Positions 34,616-46,869 of a stretch of 64,000 bases of DNA are shown here, piece after piece. Made by a program: the position numbers and the translations under genes. The notes below the pieces were generated by a model. The model was given only the letters and a program-made list of their open reading frames with translations, had not been told where the DNA came from and searched no databases. The DNA comes from Rapana venosa (taxonomy: Eukaryota > Mollusca > Gastropoda > Neogastropoda > Muricidae). Location: NCBI GenBank assembly GCA_028751875.1, contig CM054158.1, forward strand, positions 16,335,960 through 16,399,959, in the 5' to 3' direction. The stretch's first letter is position 1; each line of letters opens with the position of its first letter.

Positions 34616-36029
34616 TAACTTGATCATCAACTTTTGAGAGAATTGGTTCCCCGGGTTATGCTATGAGAAAACCCAGCACTAGGTACTGCAAATGAGCAAT
34701 CGTTAGAGCCAAAAAGAGCGACCCAAACCTTTTATTACTCCATGTCAGAAATTAAAACTTTTACGTCCATTCAGAGAGCGCGTTGTGTCCTGGCCCTGTT
34801 CGTTCAGATTCAACATACACAGACATTTCGCCAGACACCACTCTAATTGACCCAAAACCTTCAGCATAGCCAAATCTGACATAACTGTCATATCATCAGA
34901 AACTTCCTTGTGAAGCCCTTCACACACAACCACCAATGAAAAAGTGAACCAAAAAAAAAACACAAAAAAAAACAACCTCCACTAGCAATTATCGTTGTTT
35001 TTGGACATCTTTGGTGGTGTTCAATCATATGGTGGCCATAAGCTCTGAACTAGAATCATTTTCAACTCACAACACTCTTTTACAACATACAAAAAGAATG
35101 GTACTGATACATCTGGTTTACCCCAGTTAGCCAAACTGAGTGTCGTTCTAGACTAAAGGAAAAGAGCAAGATAGAGTGGTTGTTATTATCCGAATCGATA
35201 ATTTCCCTTCATGAGAGAGGGTCGTGTTGTGGGATCGTTTTGGACCCCCAGTTAGTAAAAAGACTCCTCCAAAAGGGGGTGACCGATGAAAAGAGGGTGG
35301 ACTTTATCCCTATACTCTACACTTCTCTTTTGACCTAACTTTTATTCTCTACCATTGACTATTGGGGGGTGGAAAATGGACTTTGCCTCAATTGTTGGTG
35401 AGGAGGGATATTTGTATTTTAGGGTACAGAGGAAGAACGCATCTCACAATCAGGCAGCACAAGAACCCACCCCATACCCCCACACCGCCAGGCTAACATA
35501 GGTATAAATACAAGTAATGAAAGGAGGGGCCATTTTATTAATTAGATTTTTTAGCGGATTTAATTTAACATAAACCAAATGTTTATTACACAAATGCTGT
35601 GCTAATGCTGCAAGTGCACTAATGCTTTGTCTCTCTACTCTGTGCTGCGTGCCTAAACAGAACGTGCAAAGAGCAAAAAGCACTCTAACACAGCACTCCC
35701 TTCCTCCATGTCCCTATACTGAACCTTAACCTTAACCGTAGGATAAAAACCCTAGCCAAAAAAAAAGAATTGCACAAACAAAACAAGTAAATTAAGATGT
35801 TAACCTTTTTGTAGTCCAGAAAATCAAGAAATTGTCATATTATCGAAACAACGTGTGATTCATTATAATTTGCCACCATGTTTTTCATCGTAATTAACAA
35901 ACATATAGGGATGACTCCAACAAAAATTTAACTCAATCACAATCTTAAAAACCAAGCATAGCAGTACTCAGTCCATTAAAAAAAAAGATAAGGATATAAA
36001 GACCAAAGAACAAGATCCAGAACAAGTAA
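34616..36029. other. No gene recognised
   Basis: Moderately noisy sequence before the second copy of the large duplication. Short frames at 34745-34975 and 35450-35683 (both minus) are not recognisable. Confidence 0.4.
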
Positions 36030-36039
36030 AGACCATGTC

Positions 36040-37555
36040 TGTATTGACTTAAGCATTTTGAAGAGCTGAAGGAAACAATTCCCGAAACAAGAGATATTTT
36101 ACTATCTTTGGATAGTAGGTATAAAACTGAGGCAGGCACTGGCTATAAGAGCAAAGACAGGTATGGGGTCGAGAATCGCAGGATTTTAAATGGTCATATC
36201 TTTCAGAATTGTCCTCCGTCATTCTTTTCTCAAAGCTGGAGAAAGGACAGGAAGTAGTGCAATCACCATATGAGGAACACAAAGTTAACAGGCTGAAAGG
36301 AGTCTGATCCAAGCTAGAGCGAATGTAAGCTGATTTTGTCAGAAAAGAATACAGAAATAAAGAAGGAAGTTCAAGTGGTTTGTAGATAGCAGGAAGAAGG
36401 GCAGCCTTCGCAATCCACGCAGATGATTGAGGAAAAGAGAGATTTCAAAGTATGAGGTCAATCGAAGCACTTTGAGAAGATTAATACTTTGATTTTTGCT
36501 AATGGATAAGGTATTGACTTGTTGATTTTTACAAGACGCAGTAGGTTTAATTCATTTTTGTTTTTCGCCATTGCCGTTCTAGTTGTCGGCGTTTTGCGTT
36601 GGCGCCAGATGTCATGGGTGAAACCAAGTGCACAGGCCTTCAGCAGGAGATGTTCAGTGAGGATGTGCATGCCTCATCAAGGAGTTGGCTGAGGACAGGT
36701 ATTGTAGTTATTAGAAGGTCAGATATGCAGGGATTTTGTGATAAGACTTTCAGCAGCTTTGGAAATACAAGTATGAATGTTATGCTTGAGGTTGCGACGG
36801 GTAATGCACTCTTGTCTTCTTTACTGAAAGGCTTTGCAAAGTTTAAGGGAAGAACAGAATGTAGAATGAATCCGGAGAGCATTTCGTCAGTGACCGATAC
36901 AGACTGAGTATGTGACTTGACCTTGTGAAACATCGGAGATAAGCCAGTCTAAACATGTGACCAGATCTGTGTATGGTTCGTTTAGCCACTGGAAAGAGAG
37001 TGTTCGACAAAGAAAGAGAAAGCGCTTAACACAGGAGGACTGGTTGTCCAAAAATGGAAGTTGAAGTCACCAAGAATTATAAGTTTCTTGGGAGAGAGAC
37101 GAAATGGGTCAAGGAGAAATGAACCTCGTGGTGGAAAACTGAAGACCTCAAATTGTTTTCAACGGTTGGGAGGTGGACGGTTAAGGCAACAGAAAGTATC
37201 AGAGTGCAGGTAAGGTGTAGGTTTAAGTTCACCAGACTTCGAAAGATCATGTGAAAACGGAATGGAGTGACAGACAGAAAGAGTTGAGAGTTGGCCAGAA
37301 GTGTCTTTGTAGACGATGGCCATGCCACCTCCACGGGAGAGTCCGGGGAAAGAAAGAGTTTGTAGCCCGGTGGCGTCAGTTGTTTTATCTTTGGTTCGGG
37401 TGACCAGTGGTATTAGCCAGAGTTTTCTGTAATAAAGGTTAGAGCTATGTTGTGTTTCAGAAATGAAGTCAGAAATTAAGTCGGCTTTGCCATCAGAACA
37501 GACAGATTGGGCGTTGAGAAGACATGACTTAAGACATGACACAATGCTCAATGCT
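36040..37555 (-). mobile_element. L2/CR1-like LINE, truncated duplicate
   Basis: This is the endonuclease and linker part of the LINE at 17945-21175, carried in the second copy of the duplication. It is cut at the left duplication edge, so most of the RT and the 3' tail are missing. The endonuclease start (37551 downwards) has extra frame damage after FISE compared with copy 1. Confidence 0.85.
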
Positions 37556-38084
37556 CAGAAAACCAAGTTCATGCTAAATCGTAACTTCCTCATCATTGCT
37601 ATTGGCATATATTTTCATGGAAGAAGCTGGGTACTGTTCTTGCCCAGTCTGAAAGATTTTGGTTCTGTACCTAAGTGCCAAGGCTCATATTAAGATGCTG
37701 TTATATTGTAAAATGTTATGTAGAAATAATTTTCAGCCATGAAAATGCTCATAACACAACAATGTGCACTTGCTCTATACAAGATGTTTTAAAAAAACCT
37801 CTAAAGTAAGACTATGTATGCCTGTAAGGCGAGTTATTTTAGAAGTCATACATGAAAACTTCTCATGCAGCGTGTATTTGCATCTACAATGAATTCCTAG
37901 GTGGGAAAAACGAGATGAAAGCATATTATGGATGACCTCCCAAAATGTAGAGCTGGGAACCACATGAACAACAACTAAAAACAAATCAAACCAACAACTG
38001 TTCAACTCTGTACTAACATTTGATCAACATCATAATGAGGGACCCCTATCAGAAACTTCCCGACTACAACAAAACCAGCTATAC

Positions 38085-38715
38085 CCCTAACTCCTGTATG
38101 AAAGAACGAGATTGTGTGTCCATACCATTCGTGGCGTCTAAGACAACAGTCTGTATGGAAAGACGAGAGTCTGTTCATGAAATACACTCATACGGCGTAT
38201 AGCACTCAAAACTGTATGGAGAGACGAGAGTCTGTTCCATAGAATACACACGTACCGTATAGTACTAAAAACCTGTATGAGAGACGAGATATGTTCATAC
38301 ACTCTACCGTGGTAGTTATATAACGTATAAGAAAAGACAGAGTATGCACATAACATCAAAAACCGTCTACACTAAAACGTGTATGGATAGACGAGAGTAT
38401 GACCATACACTCATACGTCTAGAATATAACGTATATAGAAAGACAGAGAGTATGACCATAACACCATACCGTCTACACTAAAACTGTATGTGAAAAACAA
38501 AGTATGACCAAACACTCATACCGTCTAGTAATATAACGTATATAGAAAGACAGAGAGTATGACCATACACTCATACCGTCTACACTAAAACGTGTATGGA
38601 AAGACGAGAGTATGACCATACACTCATACCGTCTAGTAATATAACGTATATAGAAAGACAGAGAGTATGACCATACACTCATACTGTCAAGTACTGAAAC
38701 CTGTATGGAAAGATG
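38085..38715. repeat. 54/108-bp tandem array, duplicate
   Basis: Same array as 21705-22335, with the same overall length but scattered substitutions and small indels at 38325-38520, which break the long frame seen in copy 1. Confidence 0.9.
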
Positions 38716-38857
38716 GCAGGAAAGTCTGTTCATATATTAAAGAAAGGGTCTTGCACCAAAGACATTTTTGGAGCATTTCCACAAACGCCCAATGATCTTG
38801 TGATTAGCGAAACAGCTAGATATGTACTAAGGGTGCTTTGTAAATTTAATGTATTCA

Positions 38858-39150
38858 ATATAAAGGTAAAGGTAAAGGAGTCCCATAACCTATAAGGTCG
38901 TAGGGGAGCGAGGCGTCAGAGACCTCACTTCTCTAGGGCCAGCATATTGAGGGCGGCGCCCATCTCCTCTCCCTCGCTGCTTTACCTTCCTGACCTAAAA
39001 TGGCAGGTACTTTACAGCTGGTGAACGGGGAACTGTACGGAAGCCAAGCGCGCAAAACGGTCACCCATCCAACTGGTAACCAAATCGCTCGACGCCTTAA
39101 CTTGGCATGGGGAAAGAGAGTGCTCCGACCACTGAAGCTATCCCGCCCTA
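38858..39150 (-). mobile_element. SINE family B, duplicate copy
   Basis: Counterpart of 22480-22771, identical in the body. Differences near the tRNA-like head (39080-39150) coincide with a noisy island. Confidence 0.88.
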
Positions 39151-39164
39151 TATGGGATACACAA

Positions 39165-40635
39165 CGATATTCCTTTAAGGCTTGGAGATTTCATTGGATT
39201 TGGATGATGGTATGGAAGGCTGATTATTACTTGAGGAGAACAGAATGCTTTTCATATGAACTTTGCTTTGTTGTGGTTAAATCAAGCATTGAAGTTGTAA
39301 AAAGGTTTATTGACATACTATCGAAGTTGGCTGAAATCTTCAGGACAGGAGTTATCATAATAAAAAACGCAAAACCGAAATACATTTTTTCAATAGACAG
39401 TTCACACAATAAAATTAATTGCATATCAAATTTACGTGTCTATTTATATTGCAGACAAACGAAGGGTATTCATTACCAATTTGGATAAAAATTTTGGATA
39501 TTTTTGTTCATTCAAAACGGTAAATTCTTATCCCATTTTAAAGCTTTGATAGTCGATTTGTCTATTTTTCTTGCCAAAACCAAAATATAATCAAGATCAA
39601 TTTAGTCCCAGGAAAAATATTTTTCAGGTATCCATGTCTGTTTAAACTCAGATTGGTTAAAGTCAATAAAAAAATTTTTTATTTTGACAATCAAGAGACT
39701 GAGCAAATATTTATTTCAAACGTGCATAAAAAGCGAAATGAATGTGTAAGCAAAGTGTGATGTGGAACTTTCTTGCTACATTGTTTTGTTCAACAGCCTC
39801 TCTTACAGGGCCGGTCATTTATGAATAAATCTTAAAATTGGAATCTTGCACGCATTACGTATTTCACCGGGCTTTTAGTTACGAATCGGATACAAATTCA
39901 CATCCACGAAATTAGTCTCTACTGCAAGATATCCAAATATGAAAGCTATGCTCAAATGTCACCAATGAAACAAACGTACCAACCATCAACACAGTACACT
40001 AGCCCATGAATAACATTTGCCTGATGTCCATTAACTAACGAGAAATGAAGCTACTAAAATCCATGTTATGAGAGCAGTGTTTTCTAAAACGGTTTCCCCC
40101 CGGCGAGCAGAGAAGAGAGACTGACAGACAGAGAGAGACAGAGACAGAGACAAGAGAACAGAAGAGATAGCAAAGCTACAACACTGCATAAGCATCTGGG
40201 AGACCCAAGCTCTAGAACACAACCGACATGAATTAAAGATATTTTTGGGTGTAAACCCGTCAAAACAGAAGGGTTTTTCTCACAGAGGGACGTATAGAGG
40301 AAAACAGAAAGAGAAGTTAAATGAAAACAACCACAAATAAACCATGCTACAATATAGTTAATTTGTGAATTTAACTCTAAACAGCGATAACTCTAACAAA
40401 AACCCTAATATTAATATCTGTAAAATGCTGCTTGCTTTCTTTATCATTTTTCTTGTCTTTGTTTCTCCCTTGTTTTAGACATTGGTTTTCTTGCTTTTTC
40501 GGTCAAAGTATATTTTTTTCCGTTAATATACTTTGAACGCTATTTTTTTCTTCCATCAGTTGATGTGCATCCTTCTGTAGGTCTTCGATTTGAAGATTTC
40601 TTATCGGATAGTGGGTGTTGGTACACTGCAGGAGC
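39165..40635. other. Duplicate of unrecognised segment 22786-24255
   Basis: No gene recognised. The start (to about 39260) has indel differences that join two frames into a spurious 162-codon frame at 39000-39488; the cleaner copy does not have it. Confidence 0.6.
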
Positions 40636-41610
40636 TTGCGCGTTGCGCGCGCGCGCGCGTGAGGGGTGTGTGTGTGTGCGTGTGGTGAAATTGTGTGATG
40701 CGCGCGCGCCGCGCGTGTGTGTGTGAGCGTAATGTGGTGTGGTGCCTGTGTGTGTGTTGCCGCGCCTGTCTGTGTGTGATTTTGTGTGAGCGTCTGGTTG
40801 CGTGTGTGGTGTGCTTGTCGAGTGTGTGTATGTGTGGTGTGTGCGTGTTGTATGTGTTGTGTGTAACCGCGCGTGCTGTGTGAGAGCGCGCGTGTGTGTG
40901 TGTGTGTGGTGTGTGTGCGTGAGGTGGATAATTGTGTTTCCATACGTGTGTGTGTATGTGAAACTTTTTTCATTCTATGTTATGGCTGCGGAGCGAGGAT
41001 TGGTGTTGTGTTTGTATTATCATGTTGTATGTATGTAATGTATGTATGTAATGTCTGTATGTATGTATGTATGTATGTGTGTGGTGTGTTGTTGTGTGTG
41101 TGGTGTAGGTATCGTATGTATTCGTGTACGTATTAATATTATCCACGAAAATAAAGGAAATTTATTTAAAAAATAAGATAAAATAAAACGCTGCAAGCAC
41201 ACACTCATGCACGTGCGTAAGTGCGTATCATGCAATTGTATGTATGTAAGATTGTATGTATGTTGTACGTACGACACGTATGTAATGGTAGTGTGTCTAA
41301 AACGATGTATATATGAATATATGTATGTATGTAGCATGTATGCATATATGTCAATGTGCGTTTTTGTTTATCCTTATCTTGTTGTTATTGATGCTTCAAT
41401 TTAAAGCCTATTCATAACAACAACAAAAAACAAACAAAGTCCCTAAAACCCTACTTTATTTTGACTGAAGACTTGGAAATAAACTCCTAAAGCAACTACC
41501 ATTAGTAATCCAAAAAAGCAAACTCAACCCCCCAAAAACAGCCAACACGCACGCACCCGAAAACGCGCGGCGTGAGTAAGTGGTGTGTGTTGTGAGTGTG
41601 TGGTGGTGGT

Positions 41611-41644
<34 letters not shown>

Positions 41645-41700
41645 GTGTGGGTGGTGTGGTGGTGTTGCGGTGCGTGTGCGTGTGTGTGTGGCGGGGGTGC
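40636..41700. repeat. Duplicate microsatellite cluster
   Basis: Counterparts of the TG/CG (24260-24560), TATG (24645-24970) and TG (25195-25322) repeats. They match in repeat number by eye, which is unusual for independently evolving microsatellites. Confidence 0.9.
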
Positions 41701-41807
41701 GCGCTTCATAATGTTCGTCTTGTAACCTGAAGTGTTTGTATCTGTGTGCAAAATGACATGAAGTAAGCCTTGATTTAATGACTCCACATTGTTTGATAAA
41801 CAGCAAA

Positions 41808-43813
41808 TCCTTTTTTTATTTAATTGCCTCCCATCTACCTCCACCCAACTTCTTCTCATCTCATCTCTCCATCTCCCCATCCCCAAAAAAGAGGCCAAAA
41901 CAAACGGCCTGTAATTAATACCATTAGTTGCAGCCCAGCAAGGCCAATTGACTGAAGAAACAAGAAAACAACCAGAAGGAAAAAGGAAAAAGTACGGTGT
42001 TAATTAATGTACGAATAATGGACACAGAAAGACCTCAGTTTGATGTAGTTTTGAAGAGGTAGCTTGCCAAACAAACTCACCGGCTGTTGTGATATCAACA
42101 ACTTATAATAGCCCAGAATTGAACTCCAGTTTTTGGTAAAGTGTATGATACAAACATCTCATGGTTTAATAAATAATATCAAAGCACAAATGGACTATTC
42201 ATTTAATCTAGAAAGCAGTTATATCGAAACGAAATTTTGTGGTTACAAACATTGCAAAAATCAAAATATATGGTGTTTTTTTTAAATTATAGGGATAAGC
42301 ACCGAGTTCAACCCCATGCTGAGTTGTTTTTGGGGGTAAGCCTGTAACAAAACAACTCAACTGCTCGCACAAACCATTCAAAAAACCTTCCCATTGTCTG
42401 TTATCTGCAGGAACAGGCTGCTTGCTTCCAATTTTTGGTTTCGAAATGTTTAATAAGACATTCCCATAGGGGTGAAACAACCGAGCTGTGCCGACATTCT
42501 GCCGTTTATGACGATGAAAGTGAAACTGTTGTACCTGAGAATGAAAAAACCACCAGCTGATAACCCTTTACTTCCAGAAAGGGCGCCCGACAAGCCCTTA
42601 TTAGCCAATGAAGATTACAAAACTGCAGGAGCCGTCCGTGATTTGAGTGTGTGATATTTCCCCCAATAATCTTGCTGGGTATTTCATCCCAACATCGTCA
42701 ACATGGTGGTCTCTATCGCCAGGGTCGAGTGGACAAAATGAACCACCTCTGTCTCTTTGCTCTGGGCCTTTGTCGACTTTCATTTCGGCCATTTGTTTCT
42801 GTTTCTTCTTGTCCTGATTAACGTGCAGACTTTCTTGCCCTATTCCCCAGGGTCTCCTGTTGGTGCAGATTCTTAAGTTGGAACACCATCTTAGATTTCA
42901 CTCTTAATTTTTGGAATGCAGTTCTGGTACAGTCTGGAGTGTTGACTGCCATCATTGCGGCAGAAGATGTATTTGTGTAGTGTGGCTTGTAAATTCAGTC
43001 CACGATCTTAGCAACTAAAAGGAAGGCGTGGTTTGATTTATGAAATTATTATTGTCATGAATCAGTCTCTGCTTACCGTATGCTTGGAAACAAATGTCGT
43101 CAGAATGATAACTGATTGAAAGTGGAAATGCAAAAGTCATTAATGATACACAGATCTTACAACAACAACAAAACTTGCATTTCTAATCGTGCATAGATGC
43201 TTCTTTAAGCATAAAGCTTTGCCACTTTCCCTCATCGTCTCTTTCCGTCCACTGTGGTCACTGTGAGAAAGCTGAAAACTAAAGCCATGGACTGAGTCAT
43301 AATACCAAGCAGTAACGACATTGGACAAACGACAGATGACGTTGGTAACAAATCCTCATCACTCGTCCTCGTGCTTCTATAATTATTTGCAACAATTTCC
43401 CAATACTCTCCATTGGTATTGTTAAATTTGTTGTTGATACTTTTTTCACACTTGGGAGATTCAGAACTGTTCTATATCACAATCAACTAAAACAGTCCCA
43501 TGGGGTATGCATTTCCTGATGATAAACAGCTCAGTGAATTATCTTTAATCTACTTCCCAGAACAGTCATCTAGGTTTCGGAAAAGAATTACTACGGGCAT
43601 GTGTCTTCTGCTTCAGAAGATATGGTAGAGTAGAATGTAGACTCCTAATATTAAAATGCAAAATCCAATAGGTTGTTACTATCATCTTGTTCTGTAAAAG
43701 ACTCTCGATACATGATTTCATTTAGTTCCGGTATTTAAACTTATAACCCGCTTGGATGCTTTTTTCAGTACTACAGTCCAAGGTTCAGTTTTTGACAAAA
43801 TACCTTTAACAGT
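41808..43813. other. Duplicate of unrecognised segment 25430-27435
   Basis: No gene recognised. The sequence appears identical to copy 1. Confidence 0.6.
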
Positions 43814-44124
43814 ATGGTGGACGGGGTACTCAGTGATCGGAATCGCAGCGAAGGCGTCCGAACGTGTTACCACATTTGGATAGGTGACTCGTTTGCGCGC
43901 CTTGGTTTTTCAGTACAGTCCCCCTGTTCACCCAGCTGTAAATGGGTACCAACCACTCTCTTTAGAGAGGGTAGGGAAGGTAAAGCAGTGAGGGAGAGGA
44001 GATGGCGCCACCACCCTCAAATATGCTGGCCCCTAGAGAAGCTGAGGTCTCCTCTCTGACGCCTCGCTCCCCTCACCCGCTCCCCACCCTTAATACGTCC
44101 TTATAGGTTATTTTTGTAAACCCC
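43814..44124 (+). mobile_element. SINE family B, duplicate of 27436 copy
   Basis: The same diverged family B element in plus orientation, near the right edge of the duplication. Confidence 0.75.
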
Positions 44125-44230
44125 TTCTCACAACTCTTTTATCAGCAGTATGGCAAAATGAGGGAAGGAGCCTAAAACAATAATTCCATGCCATCAATTT
44201 TAATCTGGAAAGCTGAACTTCTTGCGTTCC

Positions 44231-44310
44231 AAATTTCTACCTGAATAGAACTCGAACCCGGGTCAGCAGACCACGAGCGTAATGCCAACACACCAACTAC
44301 CAGGCTGTCC
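44231..44310 (-). mobile_element. SINE family A head fragment
   Basis: The minus strand carries the tRNA-like head: the B box appears on the plus strand as GAACTCGAACCCGGGTCAGC, and the A-box region as CCAACTACCAGGCTGTCC. The element begins exactly at the duplication edge, which may mark a recombination or mis-join point. Confidence 0.6.
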
Positions 44311-44329
44311 TGTCAATTTTGTTTTTAAC

Positions 44330-44470
44330 TGTACAATGGTGTGGTGACGTGTTTAGACCCTATACCCGAAGTCGGAATGCGGCCACCCCAATGGTGCAGA
44401 AAAATGGTCGCACACGCAAAACCCCATCATCGGGAAGCCATGAGCTCCAGCTGAGGAATGTCCCCCCACT
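44330..44470 (+). repeat. Fragment of a widespread gastropod repeat
   Basis: The GAATGCGGCCACCC...AAAAATGGTC...CACACGCAAAACCCC layout resembles the second half of a repeat I recall as common in gastropod genomes. A first-half-like piece lies at 57186-57270. This is recognition from memory and is not verified. Confidence 0.4.
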
Positions 44471-44529
44471 CCTCTTCCCATGACATGGGTTTCTTCTTTG
44501 CCTTATTTTCAGAGAGCTAGTTTATTAAT

Positions 44530-44537
44530 ATAGATAT

Positions 44538-44595
<58 letters not shown>

Positions 44596-44630
44596 ATGCA
44601 TGCATGTATGTATGTATGTATGTATATAAT
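44530..44630. repeat. (AT)n and TATG microsatellite
   Basis: AT repeat at 44530-44590 passing into TG, ATGC and TATG units. Confidence 0.9.
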
Positions 44631-44639
44631 GGAAAGTGA

Positions 44640-45425
44640 ACTATCAACTACAACCAAGAAGTCAACCATTATTGTCTCTGTGATGCTGATGGTGGCTGGT
44701 TCCTTGCATGCCAGGATCATGGGAAGAAAGCAGATGGTTTCAGTTTCTGCAAGCCCTCTGGTGACTGGAGGGGCAGGTACATGAGGAGCACGTTCTGCTG
44801 CACCCGGGAAGATGAAGGCAGTAACTGGAACAGTGGCTGTTGGTCCTGTGAACCCTCTTCCAGCCTCTAATGCTTCTCTGTTGCTGCACGGCTTTTCTGA
44901 AGTGTCCATTTTGTCCTGGCCTTGTGATGGAATAGCACCGCTTGTCACGACCAAGCGCTTCCTGGTGCTATTTTATCAATTGTCAATTGCACCAGCTACA
45001 CAGTGACCTATGTCCCCACACTGGTCAAGCTAACTGAAGAAGTCTCGGAACATGTGTAGGCGGCACTGGACTTCAGGGCAGTACATGGGTGTTTCTGCCA
45101 AGCTTTCATGCTGAAACTCGCCAGGCAGAAGAGGGCCATGTATTCTGCCATGCTGAAGCTGACACACGGAGATGACAGTGTTGGGGTGGGCGTGTTCTCC
45201 TCTCACTTCTGCTTTGGGGTAGGCAACTGCTTTGCTGTGACAATACTCATAGCAATCAAGGGACCAACACTACCCATAGCAATCCAGCTTTCTAGTCTCA
45301 ACTGACAAGTAAAAAGCAGCACCAGGGCCAGCATGGAAAAACCAAACAACCCTTTAGGCAGTACTGCTCCATTGACACTCAAAGAACGTACTTGCTCAGA
45401 AGTGGTACGCATCCTTCAGTCTCTG
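44640..45425. other. Possible LINE ORF1 upstream region, unrecognised
   Basis: Clean GC-balanced sequence. Plus- and minus-strand frames of 60-145 codons overlap (44517-44954 minus; 44812-45006 and 45108-45305 plus). None has a clear domain. The position just before a coiled-coil ORF1-like segment suggests retroelement origin, but this is a guess. Confidence 0.25.
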
Positions 45426-45429
45426 AGAA

Positions 45430-45670
45430 GCAGGGATGAAGTCATGAAATAAGAACCCCACTCCTTGCCTGAAGATTACGGAGTCTTGCAGAACGAGCTG
45501 AAGGGAGTGATGGAGGAGATCACTGGGCTGTGTCACCAGAATGAAGAACTGCATAAGAAGAATGAAGACCTCACACACAAGATGGAAGCCTTGTAGTGGA
45601 AGACTGACGATCTGGGGAAAGGTGGTGGAAGAACAACCTCCTCTTTTACCGCCTGCTGAGGAGGACTAAG
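45430..45670 (+). mobile_element. LINE ORF1-like coiled-coil remnant
   Basis: The plus strand reads LQNELKGVMEEITGLCHQN, then EELHKKNEDLTHKMEAL and, past a stop, WKTDDLGK and NNLLFYRLL in shifted frames. That is the heptad-rich coiled coil followed by the KTDDLE..RRNNLLFYG junction typical of LINE ORF1 proteins. Stops and frameshifts make it a relic. Confidence 0.45.
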
Positions 45671-45679
45671 ACCTGCTTC

Positions 45680-46125
45680 AGACAAATGTGTTCTTCAGTT
45701 CAACATTTTTTCACTTCAATTGATATTACACAAATGTGAAGGTATTGTGAAAGGCCCAAATCTCTCATCTCATCTGCTACCATACTCCCTGGGGTCGAGG
45801 GGCATACAGTGAACGAACTTGCACCATTGCTCCATTTGCGGCGGTGTAGGCAAGTGTGGGCTGGAGAAGCTCCTCGGTCCATTCAGTAATGGTGTCTTCC
45901 ATTTACTCTTTGCCTGCCTCGCTTTTCTTCCCTGCACCGTCTTTGCAGTGCGGTCTTGGAGAACCCATTCTGTCTGTCACATGTCTCCATCTGAGCTTCC
46001 TTTTCTTGACTGTGCTCAGCAGTCTTAGTAGTGCTTTACATTGTTTGTGATGTTTGTTGGACTCTTTGTGGTATGTGGTCTAATGATCGTGAAAAATGCG
46101 AAACTTAATGGTATGGGATGTCACA
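45680..46125. other. No gene recognised
   Basis: Frames at 45700-45882 (minus) and 45819-46050 (plus) are short and without identifiable domains. Confidence 0.35.
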
Positions 46126-46129
46126 ATTC

Positions 46130-46338
46130 CCAAGGAATTACAAAGACAGTTTTGCAAGGCCTTGTCAAGAGGATAGAGAGGCAGACCAAGAAGGCTGGGA
46201 GATAACTCAGCGATTGGACAGGCTATGACTCAACAAAACTGAGAAGGCAGAACGAGAGAGGATGAGGAATGGTTTTGATGTCTTTGAGGGTCCCCACGGT
46301 CGTCAGACTACTGGACAGATAGATAGATAGATAGAATG
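46130..46338 (+). mobile_element. RTE-like LINE C-terminus with AGAT tail
   Basis: The plus strand gives a TKTVLQGLVKRIERQTKK block, then GRPRR..DN, an ED..W-like piece and a final GSP/VPTVV-like stretch. This matches the KTVLQG..E...RGR..K.W.DN ending common to RTE-type ORF2 proteins. It terminates in four GATA units (46316-46335), consistent with a simple-repeat LINE tail. Frames are broken. Confidence 0.6.
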
Positions 46339-46865
46339 TGGTCCGTGTATTAAATTCCAAAGAGTCTTCTTAGGCATCTCAGGCCCAATTGCAGACACTT
46401 TAGAGCTGGCACAGGTTGTTTAGTTTAATAGGGTCCATCGTATAAACAGTAAGGCAAGCTTATCCATACTTGCCTGATATGTACTTTTAAAAAATTCCAT
46501 GAAAGTGTGAAAACTAGAAGGTAACTCAGGAGAACATAAATAGTTATTAATGAAGATGTTACAGGCCTTTATCAGAACGACACTGACTCTTCATTTGAAA
46601 AAAGCCAGAAGTTAAAGTAAACAGGCCATGGCGATCTCTGAAAATCTCTTTATTGATGGACAGAGAGACATCATCAGTTATAATGACCAACTGGTAAACT
46701 TGAGATAGGGTGCTTGCTGGCTATCCCTGTTTTGATTTCAGTAACTTTACATTATCTGTGAAATGACTATACTGAAAGAAAAACATTTTCTATGCCATTA
46801 CTGGACAGAGTCTATCACACACATTTGGTGCATAACATGCTATTACCCATCATCCTTAATTTCTG
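46339..46865. other. No gene recognised
   Basis: Ordinary sequence without coding signal. It may be the upstream part of the next LINE remnant. Confidence 0.35.
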
Positions 46866-46869
46866 GGAC

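Larger units (their letters stand above)
36030..44230 (+). repeat. Large direct duplication, copy 2
   Basis: Same content as 19670-27852. Most of it matches by eye base for base, but differences cluster in islands at about 36030-36300, 37330-37470, 37640-37680, 37880-37970, 38325-38520 and 38990-39260. Islands of error inside otherwise perfect sequence are typical of incomplete polishing and not of uniform evolutionary divergence. After 44230 the sequence switches at once to a SINE head absent from copy 1. Confidence 0.95.

Noticed and set aside
39000..39488. 162-codon plus-strand frame
   Set aside because: It exists only in the noisy copy 2. The cleaner copy 1 has indels and stops separating it into SINE sequence and an unrelated short frame.
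44517..44954. 145-codon minus-strand frame
   Set aside because: About a quarter is AT-repeat translation. The rest overlaps plus-strand frames and shows no recognisable domain, so it is listed only as unrecognised sequence.
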